NCBI GenBank assembly: GCA_902496645.1
Contig: CABVBR010000134.1
Coordinates: 1-5,528 of the forward strand
Source of the DNA: an uncultured Collinsella sp.
GTDB lineage: Bacteria; Actinomycetota; Coriobacteriia; Coriobacteriales; Coriobacteriaceae
Direction of reading: 5' to 3'
DNA length: 5,528 nucleotides
The notes beneath the pieces were generated by a model. The model had not been told where the DNA came from, ran no database searches, and saw only the letters and a program-made list of their open reading frames with translations. Positions 1 to 5,490 of this stretch are shown one piece after another. The translations under genes and the position numbers were made by a program. Position 1 is the stretch's first letter, and every line of letters begins with the position of its first letter.

Positions 1-285
1 GGCCAAAAGGCCTATGCCCTCCTCTTTCACGTCACCTTGCTCGCTCTGGCGGGCTTTCGCTGACTTTTGCTCCACCTGCGGCGCTGCCATTGTTGGTGCA
101 GGGGGTAGCTTGCTCGCTCTGGTGCCCGTTCGCTGGCTTTGGCTTTGCCTGTGACGTTTTCATTGTTGGTGCTGAGTGCCTTGTTTCCCGTCCCAAATGA
201 TCTACCCCGGGTCCCCGGTGGTTGCGGTGGGCGTGTTTGGTTGGTGCCTGTTGATGGTCTGGGTATCGGGGAGGGCGGGCTCCGT
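1..285. other. Gene-free left end
   Basis: No convincing gene lies here. A 98-codon open frame on the minus strand (32-328) crosses the repeat and the promoter of the next gene, has low-complexity composition and matches no family I know, so I leave it out. The first 12 bases, GGCCAAAAGGCC, form a small 4-bp hairpin that could be the tail of a terminator of a gene to the left. The stretch also holds the 73-bp tandem repeat described separately and a CCCGTCCC motif at 187-194. Confidence 0.6.
36..181. repeat. Imperfect tandem repeat, 73-bp period, two copies
   Basis: Bases 36-108 and 109-181 align without gaps. The first 14 bases (CTTGCTCGCTCTGG, 36-49 and 109-122) are identical, as is CATTGTTGGTGC (88-99 and 161-172). 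By my count 50 of the first 64 positions match (about 78%), after which similarity fades. A weak third copy may follow: CTTG at 180-183 and TTGGTGC at 241-247. The period is not a multiple of three and no gene covers it, so it is not a protein repeat. Function is unknown. Confidence 0.8.
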
Positions 286-291
286 TATAAT
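286..291 (+). promoter_or_regulatory. -10 box of the DUF1846 gene promoter
   Basis: TATAAT at 286-291 is a perfect sigma-A-type -10 hexamer in otherwise GC-rich DNA, 39 bases before the chosen start codon. The best-spaced -35 position (about 263-268, GTATCG) is poor. TTGATG at 251-256 is a better match but sits too far away (29 bp). Transcription would begin near 297-299, giving a leader of about 33 nt. An activator, or weak constitutive use, would fit the poor -35. Confidence 0.6.
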
Positions 292-320
292 CGCCTAGAA
301 CATTAAATGGAAACGGGACG

Positions 321-324
321 GGAG
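321..324 (+). promoter_or_regulatory. Ribosome binding site deciding the start at 331
   Basis: GGAG at 321-324 lies 6 nt before the ATG at 331. The alternative in-frame ATG at 307 has only AT-rich sequence and no purine-rich site before it, and it would add eight residues (METGREPY) that do not look like the family N-terminus. The 331 start is preferred. Confidence 0.75.
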
Positions 325-330
325 CCATAC

Positions 331-1812
331 ATGCGCCAGGGTTTCGACAACGCGAAGTATATCGAGCTGCAGGCCGCTCATATTAAGGAGCGCATCTCGC
401 AGTTTGGCGGCAAACTCTATTTGGAGTTTGGCGGCAAGCTGTTTGACGATTATCACGCGAGCCGCGTGCTGCCGGGTTTTGAACCGGACAGCAAGTTCCG
501 CATGCTCAAGAGCATTGCCGATGACGTTGAGGTCATCATCGCGATCAACGCGAACCACATCGAGAAGAATAAGGCCCGTGGCGACCTGGGCATTACCTAT
601 GACGAGGACGTCTTGCGCCTGGTCGACCTGTTCCGCGGCAACGGTTTTGCTGTCGCGGCCGTGGTTATCACCCAGTACGCCGGCCAGCCCGCCGCTGACG
701 TCTTCCGCAATCGCCTGAACGCGCTCGGCATTCCTGCCAAGCTGCACTATCCCATCGAGGGCTATCCCCACGACGTCGACCTGATCGTGTCCGACGACGG
801 CTATGGCAAGAACGAGTTTGTCGAGACCACTCGTCCGCTCGTCGTGGTCACCGCGCCCGGCCCCGGCTCGGGCAAGCTCGCCACCTGCCTGTCGCAGCTC
901 TATCACGAGCACAAGCACGGCACCGCCGCCGGCTACGCCAAGTTCGAGACTTTCCCGGTCTGGAACCTTCCCCTCACGCATCCGGTCAACATCGCCTATG
1001 AGGCCGCCACGGCCGACCTCGACGATGCGAATATCATCGACTCCTTCCACTTGGAGGCCTATAACAAGACTACGGTCAACTACAACCGCGACGTCGAGGC
1101 CTTCCCGGTGGTCCGTGCCCTGATGGAAAAGATCCTGGGCAAGAGCCCCTACCAGAGCCCCACGGACATGGGCGTCAATATGGTCGGCTTTGCCATCACC
1201 GATGACGATGCCTGCCGCGACGCTTCCAAGATGGAGATTGTCCGCCGCTACTTTACCGCGGTCGAAAATGTGCGCCGTACCGGCGTGGGCGATGAACAGG
1301 TTGATCGTCTCAAGATCATTATGAAGAAGGCCGGTATCGACAAGAATTACTCGCCGGCACGCTCGGCCGCCCTTACCAGGGAGCAGCTGACGGGTGGCCC
1401 CGTAGGCGCCATGGTCATGCCCGACGGCTCCGTGGTGACCGGCAAGACTTCCACGCGCCTGGGCGCCGCGAGCTCGCTCATCATGAATGCACTTAAGCAT
1501 GTCTCGGGCGTTGACCTTGAGCTCGAGGTCATTAGCGATGAGGCGATTGAGCCTATCAGCAAGCTCAAGACGCATTTCCTGGGTAGCAAGAACCCGCGCC
1601 TGCACACCGACGAGACGCTTATGGCGCTCTCGATCACCTCGGCAACGAGCGAGACGGCGGCCCGCGTCCTTTCGGGCCTGGAGCAGCTGCGCGGCTGCGA
1701 TGCCTTCTTTAGCGTGATCATCTCGCCGACGGACGAGACGGTGTTGCGCAAGCTGGGCATCAACGTGTGCTGCGAGCCCAAGTTCGAGCGCCGTGGTTTC
1801 TTCCACCGCTAA
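331..1812 (+). CDS. DUF1846 / UPF0371 family protein
   Basis: A 493-residue soluble protein. I recognise it as the DUF1846 (UPF0371) family from its N-terminal block, RISQFGGKLYLEFGGKLFDD followed by HASRVLPGF, and from RGDLGITYDEDVLRL further on. Its length is close to the usual 490-500 aa. A glycine-rich P-loop-like stretch, APGPGSGK at residues 175-182, precedes the block AKFETFPVWNLPL and suggests nucleotide or phosphate binding, but no activity is established for the family as far as I know. I see no signal peptide or membrane segment, so it is probably cytosolic. The start at 331 gives MRQGFDNAKY, the family-like N-terminus, behind a good ribosome binding site; a start at 307 is possible. 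The gene is monocistronic: its own -10 box lies upstream and an intrinsic terminator follows 20 bases after the stop. The frame is intact. Family assignment is confident; function is unknown. Confidence 0.93.
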   Translation: MRQGFDNAKYIELQAAHIKERISQFGGKLYLEFGGKLFDDYHASRVLPGFEPDSKFRMLKSIADDVEVIIAINANHIEKNKARGDLGITYDEDVLRLVDLFRGNGFAVAAVVITQYAGQPAADVFRNRLNALGIPAKLHYPIEGYPHDVDLIVSDDGYGKNEFVETTRPLVVVTAPGPGSGKLATCLSQLYHEHKHGTAAGYAKFETFPVWNLPLTHPVNIAYEAATADLDDANIIDSFHLEAYNKTTVNYNRDVEAFPVVRALMEKILGKSPYQSPTDMGVNMVGFAITDDDACRDASKMEIVRRYFTAVENVRRTGVGDEQVDRLKIIMKKAGIDKNYSPARSAALTREQLTGGPVGAMVMPDGSVVTGKTSTRLGAASSLIMNALKHVSGVDLELEVISDEAIEPISKLKTHFLGSKNPRLHTDETLMALSITSATSETAARVLSGLEQLRGCDAFFSVIISPTDETVLRKLGINVCCEPKFERRGFFHR

Positions 1813-1831
1813 GCCTGGATAAATTGGTCTG

Positions 1832-1872
1832 AAAGGGGCGCATCGGGTATGCATTCGGTGTGCCCCTTTTAT
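1832..1872 (+). terminator. Intrinsic terminator of the DUF1846 gene
   Basis: The 11-bp stem AAAGGGGCGCA (1832-1842) pairs with TGTGCCCCTTT (1859-1869) with one G-U pair. The loop is 16 nt and the tail is TTTTAT. The A-tract/U-tract form could also work in the opposite direction. Confidence 0.85.
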
Positions 1873-1901
1873 CAACAAAGCTACCGTTTAACCTAAAAAT
1901 A

Positions 1902-1942
1902 GCCCGCTTACCTGCCTATAAGCAATTTGGGCGGTATACAAT
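1902..1942 (+). promoter_or_regulatory. Putative promoter and operator-like dyad of the small regulator gene
   Basis: TACAAT at 1937-1942 (inside TATACAAT) is a good -10 candidate with no strong -35 at 16-18 bp. An inverted repeat GCTTA-N8-TAAGC at 1906-1923 lies where the -35 would be, flanked by GCCC (1902-1905) and GGGC (1929-1932). This placement would suit an operator, possibly for autoregulation by the downstream winged-helix protein. The promoter is moderately supported; the operator is a guess. Confidence 0.45.
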
Positions 1943-1977
1943 AACCCTAATTGTTTCATCCTTTTGCGGGGATGCCG

Positions 1978-2003
1978 CATGATGGATGTTGCCGGCCATC
2001 ATG
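1978..2003 (+). other. Stem-loop in the leader of the regulator gene
   Basis: CATGATGG (1978-1985) pairs perfectly with CCATCATG (1996-2003) around a 10-nt loop. If transcription starts near 1949, this hairpin sits in the middle of an untranslated leader of about 110 nt. No U-tract follows, so it is not a terminator. A TTG codon at 1951 opens the same frame 37 codons upstream of the chosen ATG, but it has no ribosome binding site. Confidence 0.45.
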
Positions 2004-2050
2004 GGGTGTGCCGGTCGCGCACGGTGCAGGTGATGTTCGTGCTCGGTTTG

Positions 2051-2056
2051 AGGAGG
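2051..2056 (+). promoter_or_regulatory. Strong ribosome binding site fixing the regulator start
   Basis: AGGAGG at 2051-2056 is a full Shine-Dalgarno core 5 nt before ATG 2062. It rules in favour of a 112-aa protein rather than the 149-aa reading from TTG 1951. Confidence 0.85.
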
Positions 2057-2061
2057 CTGCC

Positions 2062-2400
2062 ATGGCTGGCAAGGGTCGTGCGAGTGTCAACGATATGAAG
2101 CGCGTCGAGGTGCAGGTGCTGATGGAGATCGCACGGCAGTCCGAAGACAACGGCGGATTTTATGGCTTTTCGCGCAAGACGCTTGCTGAGCGTGTAGGGG
2201 TGTCTCCGTATCGCGCCCGCGCGGCAATTGAACGTCTGGAATCCGAAGACATCATTGAGGTCGTCTCGCGCTACAGCGACGACGGCGGCCAGCTCGCAAA
2301 TGGTATTTGTCTCACAGAGCGTGGCGAATGGTATCTAGAGGGCATCCGTGCCGGTATGCTCGTGCAGGACTTGATCAAGGACGAATTCGCCGATCGATAA
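2062..2400 (+). CDS. Small winged helix-turn-helix transcriptional regulator
   Basis: A 112-residue protein that is mostly one winged-helix DNA-binding domain. Residues 13-30 form the first helix (KRVEVQVLMEIARQSEDN). Residues 37-62 form the helix-turn-helix: SRKTLAERVGVSP, then YRARAAIERLESE as recognition helix. Residues 63-88 form the wing, with IIEVVSRYSDDGG and a final strand GICLTERG. A short helical tail (89-112) may serve dimerisation. The pattern resembles GntR- or HTH_36-type domains, but the ligand-binding domain of a classical GntR protein is absent. The start at 2062 is set by a perfect AGGAGG. It has its own promoter candidate and terminator, so it is probably transcribed alone, 178 bp ahead of pyrG. 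Its targets cannot be read from sequence; its own promoter dyad (1906-1923) or the pyrG leader are possibilities. DNA binding is likely; the subfamily is uncertain. Confidence 0.85.
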   Translation: MAGKGRASVNDMKRVEVQVLMEIARQSEDNGGFYGFSRKTLAERVGVSPYRARAAIERLESEDIIEVVSRYSDDGGQLANGICLTERGEWYLEGIRAGMLVQDLIKDEFADR

Positions 2401-2416
2401 CAAGGCGCATTCATAG

Positions 2417-2460
2417 TCGAAACGACGCCGCCTGGGCAACCGGACGGCGTTTTGTTTCGA
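2417..2460 (+). terminator. Intrinsic terminator after the regulator gene
   Basis: The inner stem ACGCCG (2425-2430) pairs with CGGCGT (2445-2450) around a 14-nt loop and runs into TTTTGTTT. An outer 7-bp stem, TCGAAAC (2417-2423) with GTTTCGA (2454-2460), can extend it and would use up part of the U-tract. The start lies 17 bases after the regulator stop, so pyrG most likely has its own promoter. Confidence 0.75.
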
Positions 2461-2491
2461 GATGGAGAAATGCGATTGCGCGTAAGAAAAA

Positions 2492-2523
2492 TTGCGTGCG
2501 GCGCGCGTCGCGAGTATTACAAT
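2492..2523 (+). promoter_or_regulatory. Putative pyrG promoter
   Basis: TTGCGT (2492-2497) and TATTAC (2515-2520) are 17 bp apart. An overlapping and better -10, TACAAT (2518-2523), has a 20-bp spacing. Transcription would begin near 2528-2531. I do not see the GGGC start or the leader attenuator known for the CTP-sensing (reiterative transcription) control of pyrG in Bacillus and Lactococcus. Confidence 0.4.
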
Positions 2524-2528
2524 GAAGA

Positions 2529-2560
2529 CCCGTAAGATGTGTATGGACAACTTCTACGGG
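2529..2560 (+). other. Hairpin at the 5' end of the pyrG leader
   Basis: CCCGTA (2529-2534) and TACGGG (2555-2560) form a perfect 6-bp stem around a 20-nt loop. The 3' arm ends 6 bases before the AGGT ribosome-binding element (2567-2570) of pyrG. If the start site is near 2529, the hairpin is the extreme 5' end of the mRNA, where it could stabilise the message or affect translation. No U-tract follows, so it is not a terminator. Confidence 0.4.
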
Positions 2561-2578
2561 AAGCGCAGGTAACTCAAT

Positions 2579-4240
2579 ATGACCAAGCATGTGTTCGTGA
2601 CCGGCGGCGTGGTTTCGTCTCTGGGCAAGGGTATTACCGCGGCCTCGCTGGGCCGTCTGCTCAAGTCGCGCGGGTACAAGGTGACGATGCAAAAGGCCGA
2701 CCCGTATCTGAACGTCGACCCCGGCACCATGAGCCCGTTCCAGCATGGCGAGGTCTTTGTGACCGAGGACGGCTACGAGTCCGATCTGGACCTGGGCCAC
2801 TACGAGCGCTTTATTGACGAGAACCTGACCCGCGATTCCAACTTTACGACTGGTGCCATCTATAAGAGCCTGATCGCCCGTGAACGTCGCGGTGACTTTT
2901 TGGGCGGCACCGTGCAGGTGATTCCGCACGTCACGAACGCCATTAAGGATAAGTTCCGTCGTATTGAGGAGCAGACCGGCTCCGACGTGGTCATCACTGA
3001 GTTGGGCGGCACCATCGGTGACATCGAGTCGCAGCCGTTTGTCGAGGCCATCCGTCAGTATCGCAAGGAGGCCGGCCCCGAGAACGTCTGCTACATCCAC
3101 GTTTCGCTCGTTCCCTATATCGCCGCCGCCCACGAGGTCAAGACCAAACCGACGCAGCACTCCGTCAAGGAGCTCCGCAGCTTTGGTATCCAGCCCGATA
3201 TTATCGTCCTGCGCTCCGATCACCATATCGACGACGCCATCCGCGGCAAGATTGCAAGCTTCTGCGACGTCGACACCGACTGTGTCTTTACCAACGAGGA
3301 CTGCGCGAGCATCTACGATGTTCCGCAGCTGCTCGCCGAGCAGGACTTTGACCTGCGCATTTGCGAGCGTCTGGGTCTTGACCCGCGTGAGCGCGACATG
3401 AGTCAATGGAACGAGTTCCTGCGCAAGCAGAACCATGCCAACCAGCACGCCGACAAGGTGAAGATCGCCGTCGTGGGCAAGTATACGCAGCTGCCCGATG
3501 CCTACCTGTCGGTTATCGAGGCCCTGCACCACGCGGGTGTGTTCTACGATCGCCACGTTGACGTGCAGCTGGTCGATGGCGAGAGCCTCGATGAGCAGAA
3601 CGTCTCCGAGGTCCTGGGTGACGCCTCGGGCATCTTGGTCCCTGGCGGCTTTGGCAAGCGCGCCCTGGAGGGCAAGATCCTCGCGGCCGAGTTCGCCCGC
3701 GAGCACAAGATTCCGTATCTGGGCATTTGCCTGGGTATGCAGGTGGCCGTGTGCGAATTTGCCCGCAACGTGGTCGGCCTTGCCGGCGCCAGCTCTTCCG
3801 AGTTCGATCCGGATGGCCCGTATAGTGTCATCGACTTGATGAGCTCGCAGGAGGACGTGACCGAGAAGGGCGGCACCATGCGTCTGGGCGCCTATCCGTG
3901 CAAGCTTGCCGCCGATACCCTCGCGCGCGAGGCATATGGCGAGGAGCTCGTCTACGAGCGTCACCGTCACCGCTTTGAGTTCAACAACGCCTTCCGTGAC
4001 CAGCTCGAGGGCGCTGGTCTGGTTATCTCGGGTCTTTCGCCCGACGAGCGCCTGGTCGAGATGGTCGAGCTGCCGCGCGACGTGCATCCGTGGTATGTGG
4101 CAACCCAGGCTCATCCCGAGTTCAAGAGCCGCCCGACCAACCCGCAGCCGCTGTTCCGCGAGTTCGTGCGCGCCTCGATCGGCCAGCATGAGGGCGTCGA
4201 TCGCTTGCAGGTGACGCCCAAGAACCTCGCTACGGACTAA
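2579..4240 (+). CDS. pyrG: CTP synthase (glutamine-hydrolysing)
   Basis: The 553-residue enzyme makes CTP from UTP, ATP and glutamine, the last step of de novo pyrimidine nucleotide synthesis, in the cytosol (active as a tetramer in the family). The N-terminal synthetase domain (about 1-270) starts with FVTGGVVSSLGKG, whose P-loop-like SSLGKG is at residues 13-18. It also holds TIGDIESQPF and the UTP-binding KTKPTQ at 188-193. The C-terminal class I glutamine amidotransferase domain (about 290-545) has the oxyanion-strand GGFG at 356-359, nucleophile Cys384 in GICLGMQ, and the catalytic pair His512 and Glu514 in AHPEF. These match Cys379, His515 and Glu517 of the E. coli enzyme (545 aa). All key residues are present and the frame is intact. 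The start at 2579 gives the standard N-terminus MTKHVFVTGG, with AGGT 8 nt upstream. xerD follows 2 nt after the stop, so the two are probably cotranscribed. Confidence 0.98.
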   Translation: MTKHVFVTGGVVSSLGKGITAASLGRLLKSRGYKVTMQKADPYLNVDPGTMSPFQHGEVFVTEDGYESDLDLGHYERFIDENLTRDSNFTTGAIYKSLIARERRGDFLGGTVQVIPHVTNAIKDKFRRIEEQTGSDVVITELGGTIGDIESQPFVEAIRQYRKEAGPENVCYIHVSLVPYIAAAHEVKTKPTQHSVKELRSFGIQPDIIVLRSDHHIDDAIRGKIASFCDVDTDCVFTNEDCASIYDVPQLLAEQDFDLRICERLGLDPRERDMSQWNEFLRKQNHANQHADKVKIAVVGKYTQLPDAYLSVIEALHHAGVFYDRHVDVQLVDGESLDEQNVSEVLGDASGILVPGGFGKRALEGKILAAEFAREHKIPYLGICLGMQVAVCEFARNVVGLAGASSSEFDPDGPYSVIDLMSSQEDVTEKGGTMRLGAYPCKLAADTLAREAYGEELVYERHRHRFEFNNAFRDQLEGAGLVISGLSPDERLVEMVELPRDVHPWYVATQAHPEFKSRPTNPQPLFREFVRASIGQHEGVDRLQVTPKNLATD

Positions 4241-4242
4241 GG

Positions 4243-5184
4243 GTGCCGGCGAATAAGGAACATACCGAAGCTACTCCCTCGTCGCTCGCCGTGGCGGCGG
4301 GGGAGTATCTCGATTACCTCGCGGTCGAGCGGGGCTTGGCGCGCAACACGATTGCGGCCTATCGTCGTGACCTGACGACGTACTGCGCCTATCTGGAGCG
4401 GGCTGACGTTGCGTCTTTTGAAGAGGTGACCCGTCAGGTCGTGGAGGGCTTTGTTGCCGATCGCCGTGACGGAGGCTATTCCGACGCCTCGGTGGAGCGC
4501 GCGCTTGCTGCCGTGAAGGGCCTGCATGCCTTTTTGGTGCGCGATGGGGCCGTGGCCCAAAACCCGACGGCGGCGTTGCGCCTGCCCAAAAAGGCAGATC
4601 GCCTGCCGGAATACCTTTCGGTGGAGGACGTCTCGGCACTGCTCGATCAAGACTTTCCCGAGGGCGAGATGGGACTGCGCGATCACGCCATCTTGGAAGT
4701 GCTTTACGGTTGCGGCTTGCGCGTGAGTGAGCTGGTTGGGCTCGATGTGGGCGATATCCATATCGATGACGGGTTTGTCCTGGTGCGCGGTAAGGGCTCC
4801 AAGGAGCGTCTGGCCCCGTTGGTGGGAAGCGCGGCTCGTGCCTTGGCACACTATATAGGTGACGGGCGCACGCTCCTGGCCGCCCATGCTCACGGGACGG
4901 AGACCTCGGCGGTCTTTTTAAATAAGAACGGACGTCGCCTGTCGCGCCAGGCCGTGCATGCGATATGCGAGCGGTATGGGCGCCAGGTGGGGCTGGTTGG
5001 GCTCCATCCCCACACCCTGCGCCACTCCTTTGCCACCCACATGCTCGCGGGCGGTGCCGACCTGCGTGTGCTGCAGGAGATTTTGGGCCATGCCGATATT
5101 TCGACCACGCAGGTCTACACGCATGTCGACCGCACGCAACTGACCGAGGTCTATCTGGCGGCGCATCCGTTGGCACATCGCTAG
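4243..5184 (+). CDS. xerD: Tyrosine recombinase XerD (chromosome dimer resolution)
   Basis: A 313-residue site-specific recombinase. Xer proteins act at dif to resolve chromosome dimers before cell division. The N-terminal SAM-like core-binding domain (about 15-110) has the signature VERGLARNTIAAYRRDL. The C-terminal catalytic domain has all six active-site residues: Arg160 (CGLRVSEL), Lys184 (RGKGSKER), His257 and Arg260 (HTLRHSFATH), His283 (ILGHADIS) and nucleophile Tyr292 (TTQVYTHV). Spacing follows E. coli XerD (R148, K172, H244, R247, H270, Y279) with a 12-13 residue offset from a longer N-terminus. The start is GTG at 4243, two bases after the pyrG stop, with no clear ribosome binding site, suggesting translational coupling; GTG 4291 would remove residues the family needs. 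pyrG next to xerD recalls the mycobacterial order pyrG-NUDIX-xerD, here without the NUDIX gene. It could be the only Xer protein in the genome, so XerC versus XerD naming is less certain than the function. Confidence 0.93.
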   Translation: MPANKEHTEATPSSLAVAAGEYLDYLAVERGLARNTIAAYRRDLTTYCAYLERADVASFEEVTRQVVEGFVADRRDGGYSDASVERALAAVKGLHAFLVRDGAVAQNPTAALRLPKKADRLPEYLSVEDVSALLDQDFPEGEMGLRDHAILEVLYGCGLRVSELVGLDVGDIHIDDGFVLVRGKGSKERLAPLVGSAARALAHYIGDGRTLLAAHAHGTETSAVFLNKNGRRLSRQAVHAICERYGRQVGLVGLHPHTLRHSFATHMLAGGADLRVLQEILGHADISTTQVYTHVDRTQLTEVYLAAHPLAHR

Positions 5185-5215
5185 CACCTCGCTGACCTGC
5201 ATATTTATAAATGTT

Positions 5216-5285
5216 AAAGGGGACGGGCCCCAGATTGCCGAGACGCACTTTTGCGCACATGGGCAATCTGGGGCCCGTCCCATTT
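5216..5285. terminator. Long perfect inverted repeat after xerD, probable bidirectional terminator
   Basis: Bases 5220-5239 and 5262-5281 are perfect 20-bp reverse complements, starting GGGACGGGCCCC and ending GGGGCCCGTCCC. The 22-nt loop carries a nested hairpin, CGCA (5244-5247) with TGCG (5252-5255). Outside the arms, AAA (5216-5218) pairs with TTT (5283-5285) across one G/A mismatch. It begins 32 bases after the xerD stop. The + strand tail (ATTTCTC) is a weak U-tract; the other direction reads CTTTAACATTT. It may also belong to a dispersed palindromic repeat family. Confidence 0.7.
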
Positions 5286-5309
5286 CTCGCCAGACACCGA
5301 CGCGTTGGT

Positions 5310-5344
5310 GGGCCGTGTGTACCGTGGGTGGGGGAGTTTGGGGG
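5310..5344 (+). other. G-rich tract with G-quadruplex potential
   Basis: Four runs of three or more G: 5310-5312, 5326-5328, 5330-5334 and 5340-5344. The last three are separated by short loops (T and AGTTT); the first is 13 nt away. A three-layer quadruplex is formally possible with one long loop. Confidence 0.3.
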
Positions 5345-5379
5345 CGATGTGAACGGTGTGTAAAGGGACGTAAAAATCG

Positions 5380-5405
5380 CCTCAAGGTCAACTTGAAGGT
5401 TGAGG
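5380..5405. promoter_or_regulatory. Operator-like dyad, somewhat like MerR-family sites
   Basis: TCAAG (5382-5386) and CTTGA (5392-5396) are inverted around GTCAA. CCTCAA (5380-5385) and TTGAGG (5400-5405) form an overlapping second dyad, and AAGGT recurs at 5384-5388 and 5396-5400. The sequence recalls MerR/SoxR operators (CCTCAAG-N4-CTTGAGG), but the spacing differs by one base and no -35/-10 pair with the long MerR spacer is visible. Confidence 0.35.
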
Positions 5406-5449
5406 TTCGCGGGCGTGGTTCTACAGGTGGCATCCCGCCTTTGCTGCAA

Positions 5450-5465
5450 ACACAACATATTGTGT
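5450..5465. promoter_or_regulatory. NrdR box 1 (ribonucleotide reductase repressor site)
   Basis: ACACAACATATTGTGT matches the published NrdR-box consensus acaCwAtATaTwGtgt at 15 of 16 positions; the single mismatch (C at the seventh base) is at a less conserved place. It is the core of a perfect 8-bp-arm dyad, AAACACAA-CATA-TTGTGTTT (5448-5467). NrdR is an ATP/dATP-sensing repressor of ribonucleotide reductase genes. Confidence 0.6.
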
Positions 5466-5468
5466 TTT

Positions 5469-5482
5469 CGAACATATGCTCG
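5469..5482. promoter_or_regulatory. LexA (SOS) box candidate
   Basis: CGAACATATGCTCG differs at one base from the symmetric Gram-positive LexA/DinR site CGAAC-N4-GTTCG. The ATAT centre also agrees with the Bacillus form (CGAACRNRYG). It lies exactly between the two NrdR-like boxes. Confidence 0.5.
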
Positions 5483-5490
5483 GGGGTGTT

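Noticed and set aside
307..330. ATG 307 as the start of the DUF1846 gene
   Set aside because: No Shine-Dalgarno sequence and no family-like residues; ATG 331 has GGAG at 6 nt and the expected N-terminus.
295..1878. 527-codon open frame on the minus strand opposite the DUF1846 gene
   Set aside because: It is the antisense shadow of a recognised gene in GC-rich DNA with strong third-position bias; its composition (rich in H, D, V, L, R) is typical of such shadows and it covers the terminator.
1951..2061. N-terminal extension of the regulator from TTG 1951 (37 extra residues)
   Set aside because: No ribosome binding site precedes it, the extension would be translated from the leader hairpin, and a perfect AGGAGG precedes ATG 2062.
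2411..4189. 592-codon open frame on the minus strand opposite pyrG
   Set aside because: Antisense shadow of pyrG, which has all its catalytic residues in the + frame; the translated product shows no recognisable motif and runs through the pyrG promoter region.
4271..5458. Long minus-strand frames opposite xerD (395 and 185 codons)
   Set aside because: Low-complexity Pro/Arg-rich translation, and they cross the inverted repeat and the operator cluster; shadows of xerD.
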